Of a stretch of DNA of 64,000 nucleotides, positions 43,675-56,600 are shown piece by piece. Under the pieces are notes generated by a model. It saw only the letters and a list, made by a program, of their open reading frames with translations. It did not search any database and was not told where the DNA came from. The stretch spans positions 7,391,135 through 7,455,134 of the forward strand of contig OY848920.1 in assembly GCA_963693285.1 (NCBI GenBank), written 5' to 3'. Each line of letters starts with the position of its first letter. Within the stretch, counting starts at the first letter, position 1. A program made the translations under genes and the position numbers. This DNA is from Xestospongia muta (Eukaryota > Porifera > Demospongiae > Haplosclerida > Petrosiidae).

Positions 43675-45560
43675 AGATGCACTGCCTTTTACTGTTTAAT
43701 TTGCTATTTATACTTTAAGCCAACATGTTCTGATTATTTTTTAAATTATTATTTCTATTTTTATAGTTGCATACAGTATGTCTACATTATAAACTTTTAA
43801 GGAACAACACAGTCAAAATGAAGATAAAGAGAAGATAGACATACACTTTAATTACTACATCGTTGTTAGGAACTTACTTTATTGATAACAGTAGTGACTT
43901 AGGTACTATACATGGAATTGGTAAATAACTACATACCTTTATATTTCTATATAATATAATTATTGCCCTTTTTTAGTTAAAAGAATCTTCACAAAATAAC
44001 ATAATGACACAATAGTATACATTTGTTTTTCTGAATGAAGTGTTATATAATTATACGTGTACATTATATTAATAGGTTTTTTCTGAGAGGATGGACAGTG
44101 TCAGTGCCTAGATAAGAGTTCAACCTAATTATAGGTTAAAATACCAATTTCTTCCCCACTTCAACCTGATTAAAGAAGTTCATGGGAGATGTAGATAGAA
44201 CCAAAAAGCTAAGACGACTTATGGTTTCCATAGGAAACCAAAACATTATATAGTTTCACATGCTTTCCAGTTCTTTGACTATGCAAACAATAATGCTCAC
44301 ATTCTTTACAAGTGTTGCTGTGAACATTACAAATGCTCACATTCTTTACAAGTGTTGCTGTGAACATTACAAGGTATATAAGTCCTATGGATCTGCTTTT
44401 GTTTGAGTAAAGCTGAGACATATGTTATTGAAATATGTGTAATGTAGAAAATGGCTGAGAACTGATGATCTGAATATGGATGATTCCTAGACAACAGAAG
44501 AAAAGTCCACCAGGTTACACATCATTAAGTTGTTCTGTGTGTCATATTCAATTATGAAAGATAGGTTGTTTTTCTCGATGTCACTCTTAATTTACTCATA
44601 TCACTCAGAGTAGGTGATTGCTTTAACAGGCAATTATGTTAGATTGAAAAAAACTAAATAAACATAATACGAGGGTATCAGTACATGTGACACAAGTTAA
44701 TACATTATCTTGAGTTGTCATTTTATTGGTAAAATCGGTGACCCTGTTATCCTTATGAACTAAATACAGTGCTTGTTCATTAGTTTGGTCACAGTAAACA
44801 CTAACTAAACAATGACTAAAGATATTATGTGGATTGCACAAGACTCATCTTGAGTAATTTCTTGTAATGTTAAAATGATTGCCTTCGGTAGTTTTGTACT
44901 CATATATATGACTCTGCATGAGCAAGGTCGAAATTTTCTCTTTTCTGGTAAAGTAACTAAGACTACTAAGGAGCTACATCCAGTGTTAGATTTTTAAGCA
45001 TTACCTCATGTAAACATTTTAACAAAATGAAGATCTAGTAAATGTATATGTGAAATATGTATTAGTCATACTACAACTTTAGTTAGACATTATTACTTAT
45101 GAAGTGAAGTCATAAAATCAATTATCTTGAGACTACTGACAATATAATTCAAGTTTTTAAAATTTATATTTCTGACTGTAGATGCTAGTTGCATAGCATG
45201 AGGATTGGTATTTTACCACAATTTAAACATTTTCAGTGTTTTTGTAAGTAGAATCCTCTGCTAATCAGTGAATGTCATCCAATTTCACATCATTTAGTTA
45301 TAGTTGAGCTTACAACTGATACCATTAACTATCAATATGAGTATGTTCAAATAATCCACCAAGTATTGTTTTCTCTTCTAAATTCTTCTCAAATAATACA
45401 TTTCTTATTGCTTCTTTGATAAACTGACACACCCAGTGACCGTTTAGGTGAGTCATATTCATTAAGCCACACTGTAGATAAGAGAGCAATAAATTTGTGA
45501 AATTAATTTATAAATTTATTACTCTATAGCTATTGTCTATGGCAACACATAATGAATAAT
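43675..45560. other. Intergenic region before unit B
   Basis: No gene is supported. A 40 bp tandem repeat lies at 44293-44372; the remaining short frames look random. Confidence 0.5.
44293..44372. repeat. Two tandem copies of a 40 bp unit
   Basis: The unit beginning ATGCTCACATTCTTTACAAG repeats exactly at 44333. Confidence 0.95.
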
Positions 45561-46119
45561 ATATCAATTATTACGAGACAATTATTGAGTATTTCTAATC
45601 TAAAATGGTGACTTAAGAACGACTAAGAACTCCAGCTCTTGTTTGACATGTAGCAAGTTTCTCTCACAAAACAATGAACTAAGCATTATGTTTTTATACT
45701 TTAACAAAATCCATCAATATAGTCAATTAAACCAAACCACAATAAGGTAACTTTACCTACCTCAACTATTTCCCTTTTTAATGAAGAGGAATATCTTTTA
45801 ATTGTTATCATTATATATAATTTTTCTTATACTACTAATGTCATGTAGCCTGACGGTTTTTTGGAACAGAAATATCTAGAGACTGATATTAAATAATTTA
45901 CAATTTGTCACATACAAATACACCTGCCAGCTGTGAGGGACAAAAAGTACACCACTAGACAAGTAAATGTCAAGCAAATCCGCTCTATTTTAACTGTCTA
46001 CTAATATTGTCAGAGAAAAAAATTGTTTTTAAAAGAATAGATGTCAGAAGTCATGAGAAATAAAAAAATAATAAAATTAAGGGACCAAGAAAACAGATTA
46101 AGAATAAACAATAAACTGC

Positions 46120-49100
46120 TTAGTCATAATAAAACATAAGTCTGTCTTTAATAATGTGATAACTGTCTAAGTTTGTACAAAATTCTTCATGTTTTCCTGA
46201 TAAGTAGAGTTTCCATATTGTAGTATTTCTTCTCAGTGATGTACAAATTGTCTTGATATCATCATCATTCAGTGAAGTATTGTTGAGATCTAGTCTTCTC
46301 AGTGATTTAGTCGTTTGTATTAGATCTGCTATTGTACTGGTACTGATTGAAGTGATCTGGTGACTCCAACTAATATTCAATGTACTCAAAGTTTGGTTTT
46401 TAGTAAGACCTTCACAGATATATCGGACACCATTATCTGTGATATTACAGTTGTATAGATCCAGGTCTTTTAAAGTTGTATTACTTGCTAACATGCGACA
46501 TAAGTGAGGTATATCTTCATCTGTAATACCAGAAACATTTAACAACACTAACTCCTCAATTGTTGCGTTATTAAGGAGACTGTCACTGAGATATTTGATG
46601 CCACCAGTAAGTGAAGCGGAATGCAGCCATAGTGTGGTTATTGTTTTATTACTTTTTAGTATCTCTGATAATATAGATACACAATTATTGTCCAATGAAG
46701 TGTTGTCTATATAAAGTTTTGACACTGTACAATTGTTAAGATTGTTTATAATAACTGCAGTACTTTCAGGAGATGATGACATGAGACGAATACTCCATTT
46801 TTTTCCTGTTTGCTGTTCTTTTATCAATTTACTTATCATGTCTGTAGTTTCTACGACACTTGGTCTAGTGAGTCTAACACTATTGTCATCATCTTTCCAC
46901 TCTATACTTCCAGTGTCTCCTGTTATAAAACAGAGTTATTATATACTATAGTATACACATAGTAATGTATACTATAACATACTACAATACACAGACAACA
47001 CACTGAAAGGTACCTATTACTATTTACTCACTGTGGTTACTATGGCAATGAAATAATGGAGATATAACGGAAATTTTCATTGCAAAAGGAATAGAAAATG
47101 GAATTATACTATAGTATAATGGTGATTCTAATTAGGTACATAATTAATACTGACACACTGCAAACACTGGATCTTGTATAGCAATGACAAAAGTAGGAAG
47201 GGCTAACTTACTAGACTAAACTAGTATTACATCAAGGAACTTAACTGATTGTTGTTTGAAGTATTCAAAACATAACGATAAACACTTACAGTATTATTAC
47301 AAAATATACTATAATTAAAGTACATTCTTTTTACCTGTGACATAACTCTATACATCATACCATTGTTACATACCTTGTTTGACTGACTCTTCATTATTTA
47401 ATATTTGTTCACCATCATCATGTGATATTGTAGACTCTACATAATATGACTTATATTAAACATGTACATATACAAAGTGACAAGGTGACAACACTTGGTA
47501 CAACCATTTCATAGATCTTGTCAGAATCATAGCTCTAATACTGACTAAGGACTGTACAGTAAATATGGCAATCCATATTTCATATATTTATTATTGTGGT
47601 TTGAAAATTGTGAATATAATTTGCACTATAATAACTTGTGGTTTAAGATTGTAACGTTTTGTTGTAATGCGTTATAAGTATATGTATGACAATGATTATC
47701 ACATGGGAAGTTGCAGTAAAAAGAACCAGAAAGTTCAACTCAAATGAGGAGTTATAGCTGACTCTGTAAGGTATACTTTTAATTCTTTATAAACTAAAGG
47801 ATTGATTATTGGTGTTTGACTGAAAGTTGAAGCTCTAGTTACTATTACAAGTTCAACATACCAACAAGAGTAAAAAGATGAGCAAAACTGAAGTAGAAGT
47901 TTATGTACTAGTCAAATCAGAAGTGTACGTAGACCTTAATAAGTCAACTATAGCTCTTACTCAAGTCGAATCCAAAGGAGAATATTTCAAAAATGAATGC
48001 TTTTCCAATCAAATCTGTACTAGTCTGGCGTTGCCAAATGTTCACTAAAAGGGGAAGGGTCTGGAGACAAGCACATATAGGACTCGTATAGCAGCAATAA
48101 AGCATACTCAGATCGTGTTAACAAAGTGAAAAATACAAGTGGCTATTGTCGTATGCACTGGTTGTGCTGATGACCTTTTTAAAAAAGCACTAACTAGCAA
48201 TGCCTTGTATCATGTACTGCTTTATGAGAAGAGTTTCAAGCAACTTCAAAGACTTTGCTGGCCATCATCATTTCATATGGAATAAATGTTAAGCAAAAGA
48301 AGAAGGTCATAAGTACACGAAGTGTTTATGTGGCTTGCAAGGTTTTATAAGCTATATGAGTCCTATATGTGCTTATTCCCAGACTTTCCTCTTTTAGAGA
48401 AAGGTTCGGCCATGCCAGACTAAGCCTGTATTATAATGCAGCAAAATGACATCTGAAATGTACTCTAGATATAACAATAGTCAATTTCACATTATATTTG
48501 TATAAACAGGCCAATTTACACTTGTGTGGGCTTATAGTTATAAACAATGTATATATAATTAGTCATCAAAGATATTATGCTATTTGAAGGAGGGTTGTCA
48601 TCTTCATTATCAAATGAACCTTTTAACTGTTTATTCACATCTAACATTGGTGGACACTCTACATTAGTAGTTACAAAATGTATTATTACCTATGGCTTCA
48701 GGTGTGGACTCTTTGTTTCGGTAAGGTTTTGTATGTATCTCTTCAAGTCCTTGATCAGTTACTGGTTTACAAGCCTTTGGTATAAAAGCTAGATCTTTTA
48801 ACAATAATATACAATAAAAAGTGACAATTATGTAATAATATGAGTTACCTTTTAAACTCTGTTTTAGTTTCTCAATCTGTTCATCTCTTTCTTGTAGTTG
48901 TAATGTTAAAGATGTGATTATTTCTTGTAGTTTCTCTATTTCTTTCAGTCTCTCTGCAGACACTGACATTAATTTCTTCTCATAAGCTAAGAGAAAAGAA
49001 GTAATCATAATGTATATATAACTATTGACAAATAAGTGACATGAAGTATGTTAGTGATTACTATTGTGCTAGTGATACCTTCCTTTATTGTTAGAAATAA

Positions 49101-51849
49101 CTTCAATTTTCCAACCAGTTTTTCCTTCGTTTCACTTTCTATATATAACAATATTGTACAATACATTATAATATATTCAGTAAAAATGGAATGATAAATT
49201 ATATTCATGATCTCAACTAGAATGATTTAGAAAATAAAGTTTCAAATACACATGCATATTTAAGAAAATAGAAATCTATTAGAATAGCAATAATTATTCC
49301 TAATACTTTGATTTGTTGACTCTATTTCTAGTTTATAAAAATACCAATTACCTTCCAATCTCTTTTTTAATGTCTCATTTTGGTTGTCTCTATCTCTTAG
49401 TTGTGATGTTAAATCTTCAACCTTTTCTATCAATTGTCTTGTTTCTGTATAATAATAATGACTTGTAAAAGCTATATAATAAATTACAACCACAAATCAA
49501 ATTCATAATCTTAAACTAACAAACAATTCATGACTATAGTTAAGATGAAAATAATAAGTGTACAGTGTAAACAAATTAGGGTAATATAGAAGCTATTAAT
49601 TTACAAGTACCTTCTCTCATAGACTCTATTTCCATAGTCTTCTTTTTATTGATGGTTTCTTGTACCTCAAGTTGACTTCTTAACTCCTTTGTGCTCTCTT
49701 CTACCATAGCTTCAACTTCCTGTATATCAATATACAATGTATGTAGTAACTTTTGTCTAATACTACTCATCTTACCTTGTCTCTTCGGTGATCATAAATG
49801 GTGTAGTGACCAACTGTAAGATGGATTAATCCTCTCCTCTTCACTGATTCAAGAGTCTCCTGAGCTTTAATAAGAAGTGATGTTGTTAGACTGAGAGGAA
49901 AGAAGCAGGTGACAATGATGGAATTGCCCTTTGCTATGTATTGAATATCCACATTTTCTTCAAGTGATTCTGAAATAATTTCATTAATATCTTCTATCGT
50001 ACAAACTTTAGGATCCCAGTCCAAGACAAAGATAGCTGTCTCACATTTAAGAAGACAAGGAGTTTTGGTCTCTTTGAAATGTTCATTGATACAAAGTAAG
50101 GCTTTTGTTTTTTTACAAAATGACTGAACAAGTTTCTTGTACTTTTCTATATGTATCTCAGCTTCATCGATCTTGAATCGCCTTACAATACCCTCCAAAC
50201 AACTTATATTGATCAGTGTACAATACTTTCTCACAACAGTTAACATTTCATTAATGGACTCAATGCAAATGATTTGAGACTTGAGGTGAGGGTAGCCATC
50301 TTCTAGAAATAGCTTTAATTTATCAAGAGGTGGAGGTTTTGAATTGATAGCTTCTCGAACATTACTGAAGGTTATTGCAAATTCACTTTTCAAGGAACCA
50401 AACACAGAATTCAGCTTTCGAGGGATTGAAATTTTTTTTGAAGCCTTATCTGTAATTAGAATTGTCATTAAATTCATGGCTTTCACAGTCTCACTAACCT
50501 CGACTTTTAGTTAAACCTGACCTTTTTAATAGGCTAGTTGAAGAGCTGTCTATAAAGTTAAATCCAACACAATACCATCAGTATGATTCTACTATTACCT
50601 TCAATGTTATCAGGACTGGATTCTATTTCTGGGATGTCGTCATCAGGAAATACCTTCTCTATGAAAATATCAGAACTGTTAAGAGTTAATGCACATATAA
50701 TATGCTTACCACAGTCCTTGAGAATAGCTTTAGCACATGGTACATTGCTACTAAACTTAAGTAGTACACTAGCAAAGATCATCAGGTGACGATAGTTGAT
50801 ATGTACAGCATGACGTACAGACTTTAAGAGCATTAATAATGCTTTTCTTGTTGACAAAGAATATTTTATAATTGCTAGTCTAGTTTTTGTAATAACGCCC
50901 TCTCCAAAGAGGTAGCGTGCTATGCTAACAGGATAATGAAGAGACAGAGAGAGAGAACCATAATGACAACATAAAATGTCACTGGCACAATCTTCAGAAC
51001 TATTATAATTTGTCATTGCTGCCTCTTGAACAGTGGTTGATGTTGCTTGGTCATCTGAAAAGGTTTGACCTATCAACAATAAACATTAATTGTAAAATTA
51101 TTTAATTGACCTCTCACAATATTCATTGATAATTCTCTCAGATAGTAGTTTTGTCTTGTCAAACTTGCACAGTATTGTAGCTAACGCTTTCAACTTTGAG
51201 TGATCAGAAGATATTGTTGCATGTATAGCAGATAACAGAATTGTCTTCTTCTCATCCATTGCGCCCTCTAATGACTCCATCTTATCAAGTGTTGCTTCAT
51301 TGATACATCTCTTACTAAATAACAGCTGGGACACTTTTACAGGATTGATCAGACACTGTGACATCTCTGTAATAAAACTTTGGAGAGTGTCTTCTTTCAC
51401 TAAGGAACAAAAACATATTTTCTGACTACATGAATAAATGTTATATCAACTTACCTTTAATTAAATGATGATGTAACATGTTAGCTTTCATGATGTTATT
51501 AACAATAGGACCCTTCATGGCATCAATCACTGTTTCCCAGGTAATGAAATGAGGTTGAGAAGTAGTTAGCCAGCTATGAATGACTTCAGAGAGTTTGATA
51601 GTATTGCTCTCTGAGCTGCGTTTTAAACCATCCAAAAAACTGTGAGAAACTTTGAGACTTAACCCAATCTCACACCACAAGTTACTAATATCAGCTAATA
51701 GATTGAGCAGGTCATGTACAGTAGGAGCCTTCCTCAAAAGATCTGAAATATCTAAATGGAGAGAATTAAGATATTAGAAGGAACAGCAGTTATATCAAGT
51801 ATTGTATGTCACCTAGATGTTGAGTTTGAAGGAGTTTCTTTGTAGCCAT
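46120..51849 (-). CDS. Death-domain / CARD-like / domain-X / coiled-coil / LRR protein, copy B (intact)
   Basis: Thirteen exons join in frame to 1059 codons: 51849-51813, 51751-51455, 51399-51118, 51069-50599, 50549-50499, 50449-49776, 49719-49611, 49444-49352, 49138-49079, 48986-48849, 48794-48690, about 47436-47374, and 46919-46120. The order is: a death-domain-like bundle (LLNLLADISNLWCEIGLSLK to ITWETVIDAMKGP); two CARD-like helical segments; domain X (KLKLFLEDGYPHLKSQI to GLIHLTVGHYTIYD), shared with the genes at 33973 and 61413; four coiled-coil exons; and a C-terminal LRR array of about six ribonuclease-inhibitor-like repeats (for example LKDLDLYNCNITDNGVRYIC). There is no signal peptide, transmembrane segment or NACHT motif. 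The layout resembles a cytosolic pattern-recognition or scaffold protein without the NTPase; role inferred. Confidence 0.8.
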
Positions 51850-52049
51850 AGCTAGTATTATGAGAGCAGGTCAAGATACAGTCTAATGAACTATACTCTG
51901 TCCGAGTTGAGGAGACCCCTTTATTAAAAAGGTGCCTTATGCAAGCTGAGGTTTATGCAAAAAGCGCTGAAGTACATTAAAATTGTATTCATTATATGTT
52001 CACGTGCATGTCATGCGAACACACAACACACCACGTTTTCTCTCGTGTT

Positions 52050-52470
52050 CGTAAAGGGAAAGAGACTGAGGTCACAAACAAAGGAGATTGTTGCGAATGT
52101 CTATAACTATTTTGAGGATCTTAACAAGTGTAAACGGACTGAAGGATCTCTTAAACGAATAGCTGATGTCACAGGAGTTTCACGTACCAGCATCAAGAGG
52201 CTACGAAAAGGGAAAGTTGACATTGGTGGAGCTGCTTTTTCAACTCCAACAAAGAGATGTTAGTTGATGATTTTGATCGTGAAGCCATCAGACGAAAAAT
52301 CCACCACCTCTACCAAGCCAAAGAGCATGTGATACTTTCCAAGTTGCTTCTTGCATTAAAACGGAATAACCTCTTTCACAGTCAGAGGTCAACCCTCCAC
52401 ATTATGTTAAGAGAAATAGACTCTCTTCAATCTGTTGAAATTAGCAACACATGCCTAATAAAGTACTAGA
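52050..52470 (+). mobile_element. Transposase N-terminal (HTH) fragment, copy B
   Basis: Duplicate of 30269-30690. It contains GKRLRSQTKEIVANVYNYFE and, in another frame, DDFDREAIRRKIHHLYQAKE and STLHIMLREID. The DDE catalytic part is absent. Confidence 0.65.
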
Positions 52471-53269
52471 TAACAACACCTTATTAACCCTTGAGCGTGC
52501 GAGTGGGATCTGTGCGCGACATCCCCACTCCAGTATTGATTCAAAGATGACCTTAAAATTAGAGCATGTTGCTATGAGTCCTTTTTCTGTCGAGTTTTAT
52601 AGCATTTTTAGTTGTTATCGCTATCTAATAATGTTGTTGAAAGATTCTACTAACTCGAATTCTGAAGCAAGTGGAGGTCTACAAATTCTAAGCATCAGGC
52701 GAGTTGAGATATTTTTTTGATAAGTTCATGAAATAAATAATTCATTTTTAAATGGTGCAGTGTGGTAAATAATATATGGTTATTTGTTAATAGCTATAAG
52801 GTACTATATTATATTTCTAGGAATGAAATTGTAATGATATTAAAGTTATAAGTGTCGTTTAGGGTCTTTCTATGTGTGATAAACCTCAAAGCAAGGTACG
52901 ATAGCATAATGGTATGTCATACTGCTTACATTTAAATATTGTTGTCTTTCATCTACATCTTTTTCTTCTACTAGGTCTATGTACTGAACAGTCTTGCTGA
53001 TGTTGTTTGCCATTTGTTTGGTCTTCTATCTTGGAGGAAAATTGTCAATTAGTAAGACAAATCAGAGACTCGACACTGAGTTCACTTTGAGAAGCTGACT
53101 GTAAGTGCCATCCTTTCTCAACTAACTCTCAAGCAATTTCAACTATATATTCCTTTTGGGTTTGATGGCAGCCAGTTCGAGTCGACAGTCAAATGTAGCT
53201 ATTAACTACAGCTACTTCAATTATCACCTTCATTTGTTTCATATTCATCAAAACTTTTACATTCATTTA

Positions 53270-53512
53270 TCATTTCAATACTCTTCATGTTGTCTTCATA
53301 AATATAGTTCCCTTGTTGTAGTACTTTTATTAAGAGATGTACATATTCTTATTGTCTTAACATCATCATACAGTGAAGTATTGTCGAGATCTATAGTCTC
53401 GTCATTGATCCATTTGTTTGTATTAAACCTGCTAATGTACAAGTACTAATTGATGTGATCTGACTATTATGTCCAATGTTCAAGTAAGTCAATGTTTGGT
53501 TTTTGGTAATCA
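53270..53512 (-). pseudogene. Decayed LRR exon relic, copy B (longer)
   Basis: Matches the LRR exon of copies A and B with many changes. It extends about 50 bp further than the unit A relic, to the region encoding the NQTLSTLNIS-type repeat. No open frame. Confidence 0.7.
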
Positions 53513-53514
53513 AT

Positions 53515-53984
53515 GTAATACTAACTATACAGTGCATAGATCATGCATAGATAGTAATGGTCCTTATGTTTACAGTGAGCTTTATTCATTTGCTTTCTTT
53601 GTTATAGGTGAAAAATCAGGCTCCTAATGCCCAAGTTCTTGATGGAGGTAACCATATATACAAATAAATTTGGTCTCATGATTGTTAAATAGATTGGTTA
53701 ATTTGTAGTCACTCAGTATGCATGCATTGTTTTAGATTATATTGAAAATATATCAAAAACATATTCTTAATTACATAACTCAAAAAACAGCCTCAGAAAT
53801 GATGAGTGTTTTTTTATTATGTTTTCTCAACTCACCTTATTACCTGATTCACCACAGATAGGTTAAAAGAACTAACTAATTTTTATAATGATAATTATTA
53901 TCTATATTTTATTTTTTAGATCTTTTGTTACTTGATGATGCTTATATGGTTGCCAAAGGAATGTTATAATTGTCAGATAAAAGT
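53515..53984 (+). pseudogene. 3' fragment of the Roc-COR-like gene (exons 13-14 region)
   Basis: Parallels 42640-43230. It contains the acceptor plus GTGAAAAATCAGG exon copy at about 53609, a GGAG|GTAACC donor, and the start of the terminal death-like exon (LLDDAYMVAKGML), where TTAGAA has become TTATAA, a stop. It breaks off at about 53984 inside that exon. Confidence 0.75.
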
Positions 53985-54840
53985 CAAAAACAGCTACAGA
54001 ATAGCCAAAAAAGAGAAGGAGTACTATGTCTAGCTAATGCTGCTCTTCAACTACAAGTACAACAGTTATAAAATCAGTTTCATTGGGTAGTGAAAAGAGA
54101 ACGCATTGAGATGACTGAGATGATCCTTGGTAGAGGAGGTTGGAGGGAAGTCAAGGTGGCTAAATTTTGAGGTCTTAAAGTAGCTGCAAAATGCCTTCAT
54201 GAAGTTATCCTGTCACCATATAACATATCAGTTTTTACACGAGAAATGGAGAATGCTGCTCGAATACGTCATCCCAATCAATTTCCTCCAGTTCATAGGA
54301 GCCACTCGAATAGGTACTCCAATTATTCTCTCAGAGCTAATACCTACTAGCCTTTGTAAAGAGCCTGAAGCCAGTCCTTTACCTTATCATGCTGTTTTAG
54401 CCATTGGTGAAGATATAGCTTGTGCCCTTAACTATCTTCATCTATTTAAACCAGACCCAATATTGCATAGAGATGTCAGCAGTGCTAATGTCCTTTTACA
54501 AATGATAGGTGGTGGATGGAGAGCCAAGGTATCAGATTATGGCTCAGCTAATCTTCAACCAATGATTAGTAAAACAGTCAATCCAGGTAATCCAGTTTAT
54601 TCTGCGCCAGAAGCTGGTGTACCAAGAGCCATTCTCCTGCAATGGATGTTTACAGATATAGTGTTGTCTTGATTGAGATGATGATATGTCATATTCCTCA
54701 AGTAGCAGAGAGACAACGTCATATTAACACTATTCGACGATCGACTTTTAAAGCTCTTATTGAGCGATGTTTGGAGAAGAATTGTAGGGAACATCCAACA
54801 ATGTCAGAGATTATTACAGACATTAATGAAAATATTTAGT
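53985..54840 (+). pseudogene. Truncated, broken copy of the Kelch-kinase kinase domain
   Basis: Matches about 20120-20981 of the Kelch-kinase gene. It begins abruptly within the Gln-rich coiled coil. Stops interrupt it (CAA to TAG and TAA in the coil, TGT to TGA after the glycine loop), with an insertion near 54275 and a one-base deletion near 54630. HRDVSSANVLL, DYG and APE are still readable. The Kelch part is absent. The junction with the Roc-COR-like fragment has no splice signals, so this is an illegitimate recombination product. Confidence 0.85.
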
Positions 54841-55439
54841 AGAAAATGGTATTTTGTGTGTATTAATTAGTTTATATTAATAGTTAATATCGTTATAATA
54901 TAGATGACCTTTATAATAACATTAAAATTATCAGACATTGGACTATATATATGTAGATTTTTGTTTGACACATTATTATGGTGAGTGCGATTGTTGTTAC
55001 AAATGTGATTCTTGAATCAGTTGGCCAAGAACTTACTAATTGAGAAAAAACATCATAAAAATACTTTTGCAAGATGTTTGGATAGATGTTCTCTTTTTGA
55101 TTTATGCATTTCTTACTGAGGTATCCATCTAAGTTTAATTAGAGTTGTGGTTTTTCATTCACATCAAAGTCAGACATAAATTACAAACCTAGATTTCTAG
55201 CTCTATCATAATCTAAGAGACAAAAGCTTGGTTGAAATTTATTCTCATAATATTTTTTGGACTATTTTTCCTATTACTGTCGATGTAGCTTGGTATTTCA
55301 TGAAGAATACACACTGCATACTTAAGTTTCAGTCTTTTATTTGGTAATATAAATATATATAGTAACACGGTTTTAATAATTAACTTGTATGTTATTAATA
55401 TCAACTGCTAAATTATTGCTTAGATATATTATCTATTAG

Positions 55440-55860
55440 TAGCAGTCTTTTCAGTGCTTGGAGACGTTTCCTGAATGCGTTACTTCGCTCCAAGTCCATG
55501 TACTATCTTGAAAAACTTTTCAGAACTTTTCTGACGATTGCTTCGACCAACGGCCTTCTGTCTTGCTGATGCGTAGTCCTCTAAGATTCTCTACAACAAA
55601 CTAAAAAACCTCCACATTAAGTTTATTTACTTTTTGAGAAACGGCACCTTGATCTCTGCAGCCTGAAAATTCTTTTGTGAATTTTAAGCTTTCGTTATCT
55701 TTGACAGTGTTCTTGATAGTACGTTGGTAGCTGATAACGCTTCGCTTGCTTATAGCAGTTCAAAAACAAACCCGGTAACAGACAGTGCAGACACACACAC
55801 ACACACTGACAGACTACAATACCCTCGCTTTGCGCCCACGCAAAGCGAGGTTAATAACAC
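55440..55860. repeat. GC-richer block ending in a perfect 12 bp hairpin
   Basis: Base composition is distinctly less AT-rich than the flanks. The block includes a short (AC)n run at about 55791-55806. It ends in CCTCGCTTTGCG (55823-55834), loop CCCA, and CGCAAAGCGAGG (55839-55850), followed by TTAATAA. This looks like the terminus of a small mobile element. No coding frame. Confidence 0.6.
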
Positions 55861-56095
55861 AAAAATGTGCACATTTGCAAGCTGGAAGAGAAAACATTAA
55901 TTACATATAGATAATAAAAATTGTAAATATTCCTGTTAATAAATTTGTTTTCAATTTAGAATGTATAATTACATAAAGACTATAGACTTGGTAGATAAGG
56001 TGACATGATTTATGAGTGACTTTTATGAAGGGATTCTCAATACAACAAGACTATTAGAATACCAGTGTAACATGACTATATTGATATATACATGT

Positions 56096-56099
<4 letters not shown>

Positions 56100-56128
<29 letters not shown>
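56100..56128. repeat. (AC)n microsatellite
   Basis: About 14 CA units followed by TATA-rich sequence. Confidence 0.95.
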
Positions 56129-56134
<6 letters not shown>

Positions 56135-56600
56135 CATATGTGCATGCATAGACCTGTTTTAGCTAAGTCTTAGGCTTTGTCTTCAACACTTCTTGATCTC
56201 ATCTAATATCTATTTATAATCTTTCATACCTATAGATCTATCAGAATCAGTTGATGTACAATGTGGTGACTGAGTTGATGCTTGTGAAGCAGCTAATCAA
56301 TAATAAACTTTATTTCAATATTGCTTTAATAGCATTGCTACTACATCCACTTTATACTAGTGTAATATCTATATATCTCTTCATGAATATTATATATAAA
56401 AACACACTTTTTGCAATAAAACACAAGGATAAAGTTATTATGTAATATATAATATATATATAAGCATTTATAAACATTTTACTTATAGCATTAAACTAAA
56501 GACTAGAGACAAAACCTCACGCACAGTAATATCTATAATATATTAATAAAGAATAAGCTAGAAAAAAGTAGCGATATTTAGCAATTGTAGTCATGACAAG

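Larger units (their letters stand above)
45562..53461. repeat. Segmental duplication unit B (direct orientation)
   Basis: Partner of 23768-31690. Both ends coincide: the left end at TCAATTATTACGAGACAAT, the right end within the decayed LRR relic at TGATGTGATCTGA. The intervening DNA between the units is unrelated to them. Confidence 0.93.
54845..56600. other. Intergenic region with repeat-derived sequence
   Basis: No gene supported. Holds a GC-richer block at 55440-55860 and an (AC)n tract at 56100-56128. Confidence 0.5.
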
